Origin: JACQMJ01 sp964373495
GTDB lineage: Bacteria > Patescibacteriota > Minisyncoccia > Sungbacterales > SURF-37
Assembly: GCA_964373495.1 (NCBI GenBank)
Contig: CAYJUW010000009.1
Coordinates: 1-23,082, forward strand
Length of the DNA: 23,082 nucleotides
Direction: 5' to 3'
A model generated the notes under the pieces. It was not told the origin of the DNA, ran no database searches, and was given only the letters and a program-made list of their open reading frames with translations. Positions 6,989 through 12,687 of the stretch are shown here, in pieces. Position numbers and translations under genes: made by a program. Position 1 is the first letter of the stretch. Each line of letters opens with the position of its first letter.

Positions 6989-7091
6989 TGATGCCAATTG
7001 TGCGAATTTCATGCCAATCTGGCGAATTGCGAATGTATGGCGGACGTATTCGTAATTTGTAGATTGGCACCCCATTGGTAGATTGGCATCA
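6989..7091 (+). repeat. Family B palindromic repeat, copy 1
   Basis: TGATGCCAATTG at the left end, CATGCCAATCTGGCGAAT inside, and right-arm units TTTGTAGATTGGCA and TAGATTGGCATCA. The ends are perfect complements (TGATGCCAAT / ATTGGCATCA). It fills the tuf-rpsJ gap except for the last 22 bases, which hold an extended -10 box. Confidence 0.88.
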
Positions 7092-7100
7092 TGGTATAGT
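7092..7100 (+). promoter_or_regulatory. Extended -10 promoter directly before rpsJ
   Basis: TGG-TATAGT (TG at 7092-7093, box 7095-7100) starts at the last bases of the family B repeat. The predicted transcription start near 7107 is only 7 bases before the rpsJ ATG at 7114, implying a leaderless or near-leaderless S10-operon mRNA. A weak CATTGG with a 16-bp spacer could be the -35, lying within the repeat. Confidence 0.5.
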
Positions 7101-7113
7101 TCTTTCCCAGCCC

Positions 7114-7464
7114 ATGGCTACGACCAAGCAGAGTACGGTAAAAGTAAAGGAAGAAGAGGTAAAGCCCCGCATCCGGATTCGCGTCCGGGCCTACGACTAT
7201 AAGATCATTGACGCCTCGGTAAAGCAGATCGTGGACACCGCCCGGCGCCATGGCGCGGAGGTCATCGGGCCGGTGCCGCTTCCGACCGAAATCAAGAAGT
7301 ACACGGTCAACCGCTCGACCTTCGTGCACAAGGATGCCCGGGAGCAGTACGAGATGCGCGTCCATAAGCGGCTCATTGATATCTTGAGCCCCACGCCCAA
7401 GACCATTGACGCCTTGATGAATCTCACCCTGCCGGCCGGCGTGGATGTAGAGATTAAGATGTGA
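7114..7464 (+). CDS. rpsJ: 30S ribosomal protein uS10
   Basis: A 116-aa protein of the 30S head and also a NusA/NusB antitermination partner in bacteria. RIRVRAYDYKIIDASVKQIV, GPVPLPTEIKKYTVNRSTFV (the tRNA-proximal loop) and the C-terminal PAGVDVEIKM are diagnostic. About 12 extra charged residues precede the usual start. ATG 7114 was chosen over an in-frame GTG-type extension lying in the family B repeat, because the -10 box at 7095 would lie inside that longer frame. Confidence 0.96.
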   Translation: MATTKQSTVKVKEEEVKPRIRIRVRAYDYKIIDASVKQIVDTARRHGAEVIGPVPLPTEIKKYTVNRSTFVHKDAREQYEMRVHKRLIDILSPTPKTIDALMNLTLPAGVDVEIKM

Positions 7465-7504
7465 AGTGTTTGCCTCCGACGAGTCGTCGGAGCTGCAAAC
7501 ACTT
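7463..7504 (+). repeat. Perfect hairpin after rpsJ
   Basis: AAGTGTTTGC...GCAAACACTT encloses CTCCGACGA/TCGTCGGAG, giving a nearly perfect two-part stem of about 19 bp beginning at the rpsJ stop codon. It has no T-run. It may block RNA decay or act as a weak terminator. Confidence 0.6.
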
Positions 7505-7605
7505 CATCCCGAGCGGAGCGATGGATCTCCCAGGATGGAGGGTAATTGCGAATACTTGTGTGGAGTAGTTCCGGTTTGCCGAGCCGTTGCGAGGCAACGA
7601 CCGGA

Positions 7606-7638
7606 ACTCATCCGCCGAAGCCTACGGCGGAGGCGGAT
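7606..7638 (+). repeat. Family E TCCGCC palindrome, copy 1
   Basis: TCCGCC...GGCGGA arms around a GAAGCCTAC core. The reverse complement reads CCGCCTCCGCCGTAGGC, close to the palindrome embedded in map at 22381-22408. Confidence 0.65.
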
Positions 7639-7666
7639 TATCTTGGATCGTTGCCCAGCTCCCATT

Positions 7667-7675
7667 TGGTAAAAT
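7667..7675 (+). promoter_or_regulatory. Extended -10 promoter in the rpsJ-rplC spacer
   Basis: TGG-TAAAAT (TG at 7667-7668, box 7670-7675). No good -35 is present 17 bp upstream. The predicted start near 7682 lies exactly at the base of the GAGTGATC hairpin that opens the candidate leader RNA. Confidence 0.5.
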
Positions 7676-7681
7676 GGAAGC

Positions 7682-7798
7682 CGGGGAGTGATCCATGATC
7701 ACTCTCACTCGGTTGTCTCGTATGGCATTCAATAGCGCGATACTCTGAGCTGCGATCGAAACCCGCATTCGTTTCGGATGCCGGGCAACCGGCTTTTT
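7682..7798 (+). ncRNA. Candidate structured leader RNA / attenuator upstream of rplC
   Basis: The segment starts at the predicted transcription start of the 7667-7675 promoter and ends at an intrinsic terminator. It opens with a perfect 8-bp hairpin (GAGTGATC 7686-7693 with GATCACTC 7697-7704). Near the end, 7762-7771 can pair with 7775-7785 (10 bp, one bulge), and this pairing excludes the terminator stem 7780-7784/7789-7793. That is the logic of a transcription attenuator, or else of a small RNA of about 117 nt with its own terminator. It matches no SRP, tmRNA, 6S or RNase P signature I know. Confidence 0.4.
7780..7798 (+). terminator. Intrinsic terminator within the rplC leader
   Basis: GCCGG (7780-7784), GCAA tetraloop, CCGGC (7789-7793) and five T (7794-7798). 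It would stop transcription before rplC unless the competing upstream stem forms. Confidence 0.6.
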
Positions 7799-7855
7799 CA
7801 TTTGTTTGCCTGCGAGCGCACGTCAAAGGCGCAACGCGAGCAGCTGCAGGAAATG

Positions 7856-7890
7856 AACCCGCCGAAGCTCGCCTAGGGCGTAGGCGGGTT
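7856..7890 (+). repeat. Family E CCCGCC palindrome, copy 2
   Basis: AACCCGCC (7856-7863) pairs perfectly with GGCGGGTT (7883-7890); the core includes GAAGCTCGCCTAGGGC. The rest of 7805-7937 holds a further weaker CCTCCGCC...GGCGGA pair (about 7906-7933) and no gene. Confidence 0.6.
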
Positions 7891-7937
7891 ACCATGGTTG
7901 CCCACCTCCGCCCCACATAGGGGCTTCGGCGGATGCT

Positions 7938-7976
7938 CATATTCGTAGCTTCTCGCTACGCTCAAAGACGAATATG
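7938..7976 (+). repeat. Hairpin that pairs with the rplC start codon
   Basis: A perfect 9-bp stem, CATATTCGT (7938-7946) with ACGAATATG (7968-7976), whose 3' arm contains the rplC ATG. The loop AGCTTCTCGCTACGCTCAAAG resembles the loop of the hairpin before rplN although the arms differ. Confidence 0.75.
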
Positions 7977-8579
7977 GCAAAATTTCTCCTCGGCAAAAAA
8001 CTCGGTATGACGCAGGTCTTCAACGGGAGCGGGAACGTAGTCCCGGTCACGCTGATTGAAACCGGCCCGATGTCGGTCATCCGCGAGAGGACCGCGGAGA
8101 AGGACGGCTACCAAGCCCTCCAGTTTGGATTTGGCAGGCGCAAGGCCAAGAATATTGCAAGGCCGCAGCGGAAGGAGTGGAAGGAACTGGGTACGTTTGC
8201 GGTCGTAGCCGAGGGCCGCGGTATGTCCGGCAAGGCCCGCGGCGAGAACGTTGATCTCACGCAGTTTGCCGAAGGCGATATCGTGAAGGTCGCCGGCGTC
8301 TCCAAGGCCAAAGGGTTCCAGGGCGTGGTTAAGCGCCATGGATTTCACGGCGCGCCCGCGACGCATGGCACCAAGCATGCCCACCGCGAGCCCGGATCCA
8401 TCGGCGCCACCTGGCCCCAGCGGGTCATCAAGGGCCGGCGCATGGCCGGCCGAATGGGCGGCGAGCGGGTGACAGTGCGGAATCTGAAAGTGGTGAAAAT
8501 TGATGCCGAGAAGCAGATGATCGCAGTCAGCGGGGCAGTGCCAGGGAGGAGAGGAACGCTATTAGCAATACGAGGATAG
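7974..8579 (+). CDS. rplC: 50S ribosomal protein uL3
   Basis: A 201-aa early-assembly protein whose long loop reaches the peptidyl-transferase centre. The MAKFLLGKKLGMTQVF start, VSKAKGFQGVVKRHGFHG and GSIGATWPQRV...KGRRMAGRMG segments are diagnostic. At the loop tip the sequence is GATWPQRV rather than the E. coli-type GQNQTPGKV, so the usual TPG is missing. ATG 7974 is embedded in a 9-bp hairpin arm, which would have to open for initiation. The downstream gap holds an accessory island before rplD; in most bacteria rplC and rplD are adjacent. Confidence 0.97.
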   Translation: MAKFLLGKKLGMTQVFNGSGNVVPVTLIETGPMSVIRERTAEKDGYQALQFGFGRRKAKNIARPQRKEWKELGTFAVVAEGRGMSGKARGENVDLTQFAEGDIVKVAGVSKAKGFQGVVKRHGFHGAPATHGTKHAHREPGSIGATWPQRVIKGRRMAGRMGGERVTVRNLKVVKIDAEKQMIAVSGAVPGRRGTLLAIRG

Positions 8580-8587
8580 CCGCCACC

Positions 8588-8655
8588 GTCATTGCGAGCC
8601 GCCAAAGCGGCGAAGCAATCTCGAAGATCGTCACGGGCTTCGCCCTCGCGATGAC
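8588..8655 (+). repeat. GTCATTGCGAG palindromic repeat, left flank of the GIY-YIG gene
   Basis: A 68-bp element with complementary ends GTCATTGCGAG and CTCGCGATGAC and internal GCCGCC/GGCG and GAAGCAATCTCG text. It begins 8 bases after the rplC stop and ends 10 bases before the nuclease ATG. Confidence 0.8.
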
Positions 8656-8665
8656 AAGGAGAGCA

Positions 8666-8956
8666 ATGCCGTACAAACAAGGTTACGTCTACATTATGAC
8701 GAATCCACGAAACACGGTACTTTACACTGGCGTCACCAGCGATCTCCAGAAACGCGTATCCGAGCACAGACAAAAGTTTGTCGAAGGATTCACCAAGAAA
8801 TACAACATTACGAAGCTGGTTTACTACGAGGTGTTCGGTTCTATCGTTGATGCCATCCGGCGCGAGAAGCAGATCAAGGCCGGTTCCCGCAAGAAGAAAC
8901 TTGCCTTGATTGGCTCCTTGAATCCGGAGTGGCGGGATCTATCCGAAGACTTGTAG
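8666..8956 (+). CDS. Small GIY-YIG nuclease-superfamily protein
   Basis: A 96-aa single-domain protein of the UPF0213/YhbQ-like GIY-YIG group. The two core strands read YVYIM (7-11) and LYTG (19-22); Arg30, His34 and Glu55 occupy the positions of the catalytic Arg, His/Tyr and metal-binding Glu, so it should be active. The C-terminal half, with AIRREKQIKAGSRKKK and NPEWRDL, is typical of this subgroup. ATG 8666 follows an AAGGAG SD, unlike the neighbouring ribosomal genes. It is flanked at 10 bp and 1 bp by two copies of one palindromic repeat and interrupts rplC-rplD, which suggests a mobile cassette. A DNA repair or mobility function is inferred from the family only. Confidence 0.9.
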   Translation: MPYKQGYVYIMTNPRNTVLYTGVTSDLQKRVSEHRQKFVEGFTKKYNITKLVYYEVFGSIVDAIRREKQIKAGSRKKKLALIGSLNPEWRDLSEDL

Positions 8957-8957
8957 A

Positions 8958-9046
8958 GTCATCGCGAGGAGGGCGGCGCAGGCGACCGACGCGGCGATCT
9001 CGTATCATAGTTACGCACGGGATTGCTTCGCTTCGCTCGCAATGAC
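8958..9046 (+). repeat. GTCATTGCGAG palindromic repeat, right flank of the GIY-YIG gene
   Basis: An 89-bp element with ends GTCATCGCGAG and CTCGCAATGAC and internal GGCGATCTCG and ACGCACGGGATTGCTTCG, in the same orientation and order as the left copy. It begins 1 base after the nuclease stop codon. Confidence 0.8.
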
Positions 9047-9054
9047 GGTCAAAT

Positions 9055-9087
9055 AAAAAAGCGCCACGACGTTTCGGGTCATGGCGC
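9055..9087 (-). terminator. Terminator of the minus-strand lipoprotein gene
   Basis: On the minus strand GCGCCA (from 9087) pairs with TGGCGC (to 9061), with extra inner GAC/GTC pairs, followed by six T (9060-9055). It lies 31 bases past the lipoprotein stop. Confidence 0.8.
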
Positions 9088-9118
9088 CGCGCAGGGCGGT
9101 GTGAGTTGAAGACCGATG

Positions 9119-9331
9119 TTACTTCGTGGCGTAGCCAGCTACCTGATTCCACGGAATACTGATGGCACCGCGCTCCTGCTCGCAATCGACCGTTTTTTTC
9201 ATGAAGGTGAGTCCCTTCGGACAGCTCATGACGGTTCCGTTCTTGAGCTTGACTTCGGCGGGGCCATGCCACGAAGAGCACGCGGCAAGGAAAATCGCCC
9301 CCCCAACTATTCCAAAGAGCAATCCTCTCAT
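9119..9331 (-). CDS. Small predicted lipoprotein, 70 aa
   Basis: The N-terminus has Arg2, a hydrophobic stretch (4-16) and a lipobox LAAC with the lipidated cysteine at residue 18, so the product should be a membrane-anchored lipoprotein of about 53 mature residues. The mature part (KLKNGTVMSCPKGLTF, then VDCEQERGAISIPW) has two further cysteines; I know no family for it. A clear SD (AAAGGAGGG) lies just upstream of the ATG, and a perfect TTGACA (9392-9397, minus strand) lies further up, although I see no good -10 at standard spacing. It runs against the ribosomal operon and has its own terminator, so it looks like inserted cargo. Confidence 0.75.
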   Translation of the reverse strand: MRGLLFGIVGGAIFLAACSSWHGPAEVKLKNGTVMSCPKGLTFMKKTVDCEQERGAISIPWNQVAGYATK

Positions 9332-9403
9332 AGAGCCCTCCTTTCTCCCGGTTAAGTTGTTAAGTTAATGAGTTGCATAAAACCGCATGAATGTCAAGGT
9401 CTA

Positions 9404-9440
9404 CCCGCCCAAAGTTTGCTAGAGCAAACTTTTAGGCGGG
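9404..9440 (+). repeat. Family E CCCGCC compound palindrome, copy 3
   Basis: CCCGCC (9404-9409) and GGCGGG (9435-9440) enclose a second perfect 10-bp stem, AAAGTTTGCT (9411-9420) with AGCAAACTTT (9423-9432). It lies between the lipoprotein promoter region and rplD. A fragment with the TTAAGTTGTTAAGTTAA text typical of family C arms lies at 9352-9370. Confidence 0.75.
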
Positions 9441-9464
9441 CAGGCAACCAATCAGGCAAAAGAC

Positions 9465-10118
9465 ATGGAAGTTGAAGTGTATAACCAACAGGGCAAGTCA
9501 GTCGGAAGTATGGAGCTGCCGGCGGTTTTGGCGACCCCGTGGAACGCCGACCTTGTGTACCAGGTGGTGACGAGCCAGCAGGCCAACCGTCGTCAGGTCG
9601 TGGCGCACGCCAAGGGCCGGAGCGAGGTGCGGGGCGGCGGGAGAAAGCCCTGGCGTCAGAAGGGCACGGGCCGGGCGCGCCACGGCTCCATCCGCTCGCC
9701 GATTTGGAAGGGCGGCGGGGTTACCCACGGGCCGACCAAAGAGCGGAGTTTTAAAAAGAAGATCAATAAGAAAATGGCGGCGCGGGCGCTCGCCGCCGTT
9801 CTGGCCGCGAAGGTCCGAGATCGGGAGGTGTTGATGGTGGACGATCTTATACTGGCGCAGCCAAAGACCAAGGAAGCCACGAGCGTCCTTAAGAACTTTA
9901 GCCGGATCAAGGCCTTTCAAGATCTTGCGTCCAAGCCCCGCCGCGCACTCTTCCTCCTCTCCGGCCCTGATCAGAATTTAAAGCGCGCATTTCGAAACGT
10001 ACCGGCGGTAGAGATGGCCGAGGCGCGGAACGTCACGGCCCTCGATGTCATCAATCGCAAATACATTGTCATGCCCAAAGCCAGCATTGACGTTTTAGCG
10101 AAACGCTGTCAGGTGTAA
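9465..10118 (+). CDS. rplD: 50S ribosomal protein uL4
   Basis: A 217-aa exit-tunnel protein. The conserved basic loop, from RGGGRKPWRQKGTGRARHGS to GGGVTHGP (about 55-90), lines the tunnel constriction; the C-terminal globular domain with RNVTALDVINRKYIVM follows. In gammaproteobacteria uL4 also represses its operon, but nothing here shows that. Length is near normal (E. coli 201). There is no SD; the ATG follows a family E hairpin. It is separated from rplC by the nuclease/lipoprotein island. Confidence 0.97.
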   Translation: MEVEVYNQQGKSVGSMELPAVLATPWNADLVYQVVTSQQANRRQVVAHAKGRSEVRGGGRKPWRQKGTGRARHGSIRSPIWKGGGVTHGPTKERSFKKKINKKMAARALAAVLAAKVRDREVLMVDDLILAQPKTKEATSVLKNFSRIKAFQDLASKPRRALFLLSGPDQNLKRAFRNVPAVEMAEARNVTALDVINRKYIVMPKASIDVLAKRCQV

Positions 10119-10192
10119 GGCGCGAGGCGCGAGGTGCAAGTTATGGTTTTGGGCACCTACTTACACCTAACACCTGTCACCTAGCACCTCGT
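10119..10192 (+). repeat. CACCT-rich hairpin spacer
   Basis: CGAGGTGC (10130-10137) pairs perfectly with GCACCTCG (10184-10191), two bases before the rplW ATG. The loop has several CACCTA/ACACCT units in tandem, and the left side repeats GCGCGAGG. It fills the whole rplD-rplW gap. Confidence 0.75.
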
Positions 10193-10193
10193 T

Positions 10194-10610
10194 ATGTTCA
10201 ACCCCTTCAAGAAGAAATCCAAACCCGTTAGGGCGCCAACAGTGCTGGAACCGAGCGCCGAAGTACCGCCCCGGCCGGCGGCGGTTCAGCCGGAACGCCC
10301 CGCGGAGGAGCCCATCGGCGCGGCTCGGGACCGGCGCCGCACCATCGGCGTCCTGGCCCAGCCGCACCTCACCGAGAAGTCGAACGCCGCGGCGGTTCAT
10401 GGCTGGTACGCCTTTCGCGTGGCGCCGGAGGCGAATAAAGTTCTGATCCGAAAGGCCGTCGAGGATCGCTACCGGGTCTCCGTCAGAGCGGTGCGCATCC
10501 TCGGCGCCCGTCCGAAGAAAATCCGGTTGGGACGGATCGAAGGCCGAACGCCGGGATTCAAGAAAGCCATGGTCAAGGTGAAAGAAGGTCAATCTATTGA
10601 GTTCACCTAA
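10194..10610 (+). CDS. rplW: 50S ribosomal protein uL23 with N-terminal extension
   Basis: The 138-aa protein has a uL23 core from about residue 50 (IGVLAQPHLTEKS, a WYAFRVAPEANKVLIRKAVE helix-strand unit, and KKAMVKVKEGQSIEF at the end). uL23 sits at the exit-tunnel mouth and docks SRP and trigger factor. The first 48 residues are a Lys-rich start (FNPFKKKSK) plus a Pro/Ala/Glu linker, absent from E. coli uL23 (100 aa). The ATG follows the hairpin by two bases with no SD. Confidence 0.95.
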   Translation: MFNPFKKKSKPVRAPTVLEPSAEVPPRPAAVQPERPAEEPIGAARDRRRTIGVLAQPHLTEKSNAAAVHGWYAFRVAPEANKVLIRKAVEDRYRVSVRAVRILGARPKKIRLGRIEGRTPGFKKAMVKVKEGQSIEFT

Positions 10611-10612
10611 TA

Positions 10613-10703
10613 TGATGCCAATCTACGAATCTTATGCCAATCTGGCGAATATGCGAATCCGATTCGCAATTTGTAGATTGGCATGCCCGCATTATTGGCA
10701 TCA
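10613..10703 (+). repeat. Family B palindromic repeat, copy 2
   Basis: Ends TGATGCCAAT / ATTGGCATCA; internal CTACGAATCTTATGCCAAT is opposed by ATTTGTAGATTGGCAT. It starts 2 bases after the rplW stop codon. Confidence 0.88.
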
Positions 10704-10721
10704 CATGGTGCGTAGCACGAT

Positions 10722-11540
10722 ATGAAGAAGTATTCCCCCACATCCCCGGGACGCCGCGGAGCCGAGATGGTAGACACCTCGATCCTGACGAGAACGGAGC
10801 CGACCAAATCCCTCACGGTGGGATTCCGGCGCGGCGTGGGCCGGAACGCCCAGGGCCGCATTACCACCCGCCACAAGGGCGGCGGCGTCAAGCGGCTCTA
10901 CCGCCTGGTGGATTTCCGCTACGATAAGAAAGACATTCCCGCGGTGGTGGAGACGCTGGAGTATGATCCCAACCGGACGAGCTTCATTGCTCTTGTCCGC
11001 TACGCCGACGGCGAGCGGAGGTATGTGCTCGCTCCGCAGGGCTGGGCCGTGGGTCAGAGATTTCTCGTCTCGGCGTCAGCGCCCATCGAGGTCGGCAACC
11101 GCCTGCCGCTCCAAGTCATCCCCGTCGGCACGCTCGTGTTCAACGTTGAGCTCCAACCCAATAAAGGCGCGCAGTTGGTGCGATCCGCCGGCGGGGTCGC
11201 GGAGGTGCTGGCCGTTGAGGGCGGTTTTAGCCAGCTGAAGCTCCCCTCGGGTGAAATCCGCCGGGTGCCATCGGGCGCCTGGGCAAGCATTGGCTCGCTC
11301 TCCAATCCCGAGCGGGCGTTCATGACCGTAGGCAAAGCCGGTCGGAGCCGGCTTCGGGGTATCCGGCCCACGGTGCGCGGCTCGGCCATGAACCCTAGAG
11401 AGCACCCCTACGGCGGCGGCGAGGGGCGAACCCTCCGGGGTACGCGCCGGCCCAAGACCATGTGGGGCAAGGTGACCGGCGGAGTGAAAACGCGAAAGAA
11501 GAAACGGTCGGATAAGTTTATTCTCCAGCGAAGAAAATAA
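10722..11540 (+). CDS. rplB: 50S ribosomal protein uL2
   Basis: A 272-aa primary-binding protein close to the peptidyl-transferase centre and intersubunit bridge. The start KKYSPTSPGRRG, the RNAQGRITTRHKGGG segment and the C-terminal AMNPREHPYGGGEGR are diagnostic. The second histidine of the usual HPHGGG motif is tyrosine here, while the first is kept. Length equals the E. coli protein. ATG 10722 is 18 bases after the family B repeat; an earlier ATG at 10704 is out of frame and stops within six codons. Confidence 0.97.
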   Translation: MKKYSPTSPGRRGAEMVDTSILTRTEPTKSLTVGFRRGVGRNAQGRITTRHKGGGVKRLYRLVDFRYDKKDIPAVVETLEYDPNRTSFIALVRYADGERRYVLAPQGWAVGQRFLVSASAPIEVGNRLPLQVIPVGTLVFNVELQPNKGAQLVRSAGGVAEVLAVEGGFSQLKLPSGEIRRVPSGAWASIGSLSNPERAFMTVGKAGRSRLRGIRPTVRGSAMNPREHPYGGGEGRTLRGTRRPKTMWGKVTGGVKTRKKKRSDKFILQRRK

Positions 11541-11543
11541 GTA

Positions 11544-11638
11544 TGATGCCAATCTACAAATCTTATGCCAATCCGGCGAATTGCGAATGCCGCATTGGCG
11601 ATTGGTAAATTGGCATAGGATTCGCAAAATTGGCATCA
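11544..11638 (+). repeat. Family B palindromic repeat, copy 3
   Basis: TGATGCCAATCTAC on the left, with ATTGGTAAATTGGCAT and ATTGGCATCA on the right. It starts 3 bases after the rplB stop and ends 6 bases before the rpsS ATG. Confidence 0.88.
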
Positions 11639-11644
11639 CTTACT

Positions 11645-11953
11645 ATGGCCCGATCATTAAAGAAAGGCCCCTACGTCCATCCCGCAGTCCTGAAGTGGAT
11701 GTCCCGGGTAAAACCGGGCGGGCGAACGGCCATTAAGACCTGGGCGCGGAATTCGACGATCACGCCGGAGATGATCGGCTATACCTTTGGCGTGCACAAC
11801 GGCCGGGCGTTCATCGAGGTGCGGATTACCGAGGAGATGGTCGGGCACCGCCTGGGTGAGTTCGCTCCGACGCGGAAATTCATCCGCCACGGCGGCCGGA
11901 TACAGAAAGAACTCGAGCAAAAAGCTCAGCAGGCCGCCGCCGCCAAACCATAA
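11645..11953 (+). CDS. rpsS: 30S ribosomal protein uS19
   Basis: A 102-aa protein of the 30S head contacting uS13 and the A-site finger. MARSLKKGPYVHP, ARNSTITPEMIGYTFGVHNG and GEFAPTRKF are signature segments. The start at 11645 was preferred over an in-frame codon five residues upstream, because MARSLKKGP is the conserved terminus. About ten extra Ala/Lys/Gln residues extend the C-terminus compared with E. coli (92 aa). There is no SD. Confidence 0.97.
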   Translation: MARSLKKGPYVHPAVLKWMSRVKPGGRTAIKTWARNSTITPEMIGYTFGVHNGRAFIEVRITEEMVGHRLGEFAPTRKFIRHGGRIQKELEQKAQQAAAAKP

Positions 11954-12036
11954 TGCCAATCAACGAATGGCGTGCGAGTGCTTCGAATAACCGGACGATA
12001 TTCGCGGCATTCGAATGCGGTTTGTAGATTCGAATG
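11953..12036 (+). repeat. Family B repeat, copy 4 (divergent)
   Basis: It begins with ATGCCAATCAACGAAT and ends GTTTGTAGATTCGAATGA; the middle has ATTCGAAT text like family D. It appears to be a degraded or hybrid B/D element. It overlaps the last base of the rpsS stop. Confidence 0.6.
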
Positions 12037-12042
12037 ACATTC

Positions 12043-12564
12043 ATGAAAATTACCGCTGAGCTCAACTACCTTCGCATGGCGCCGCGCAAAGTCCGCGCAG
12101 TGGCCGATGCCCTGCGCGGCAAGAACGTGCATGAGGCCGAGATATCGCTCCGGTTCCTGGCGCGCCGCGCGGCCGGCCCGATTGCAAAGCTCCTTCATTC
12201 GGCCGTGGCCAATGCCCGGCAGAACTTCCAGGTCACCGATCCTGCCGCGCTCCGGGTGAGCGAAATAAGCGTGAATCAGGGTCCGGCGCTGAAACGCATC
12301 CGCCCCCGGGCCTTCGGCCGGGCGTTCCCGATTCGGAAGGAAACGAGCCGCGTCACGCTGGTGCTGGAAGCGCACGGCATTACTTCCCGGCGCCGGCGCC
12401 GCGCCAAGCCGGCTGCGGTGCGGATGGCCGCCGCAGAGGCCAAAGGAGAGCGGACGGAAGGGGTCAAGCCCGCGCTCGAGCGCGAGGCCTTCCGCGAGCG
12501 TCCCCGAGCCAGGACCAAACCGACGGAGTTTGTGCGGAGGATGTTCCGCCGAAAAGCCATCTAA
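12043..12564 (+). CDS. rplV: 50S ribosomal protein uL22 with long C-terminal extension
   Basis: A 173-aa protein; the uL22 core (about residues 1-113) contains ELNYLRMAPRKVRAVADALRG and the tunnel beta-hairpin region QGPALKRIRPRAFGRAFPIR. About 60 further residues, basic and helix-prone (RRRRRAKPAAVRMAAAEA onward), follow the usual end. ATG 12043 gives the family-like start MKITAELNYLR; an in-frame ATG at 12034 would add three residues. There is no SD. Confidence 0.96.
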   Translation: MKITAELNYLRMAPRKVRAVADALRGKNVHEAEISLRFLARRAAGPIAKLLHSAVANARQNFQVTDPAALRVSEISVNQGPALKRIRPRAFGRAFPIRKETSRVTLVLEAHGITSRRRRRAKPAAVRMAAAEAKGERTEGVKPALEREAFRERPRARTKPTEFVRRMFRRKAI

Positions 12565-12567
12565 AGA

Positions 12568-12665
12568 AATGCAAAATTTAAAAATCAAAAGTCAAAATGA
12601 CAAATCAAAATTCAAAATGGCCCGCGGAGCGGGGTACCAACATTTTGCATTTTGCATTTTGCATT
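12568..12665 (+). repeat. AT-rich inverted repeat with TTTTGCA units
   Basis: The left part has AAATGCAAAATTTAAAAATC and TCAAAATG units, and the right part three tandem TTTTGCA units (about 12643-12664). A GC clamp CCGCGGAGCGG sits in the centre. It fills most of the rplV-rpsC gap. The overall design resembles family A but with a different unit. Confidence 0.7.
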
Positions 12666-12687
12666 TTACATTGGAGCATCAGCGACC

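Noticed and set aside
6989..7091. Family B as a classical insertion sequence
   Set aside because: Copies are about 70-120 bp, carry no transposase, and I see no clear target-site duplications; a MITE- or REP-like origin remains open.
7466..7672. 68-codon frame after rpsJ
   Set aside because: It runs through hairpins and family E repeats, has no SD, and its product looks like translated repeats.
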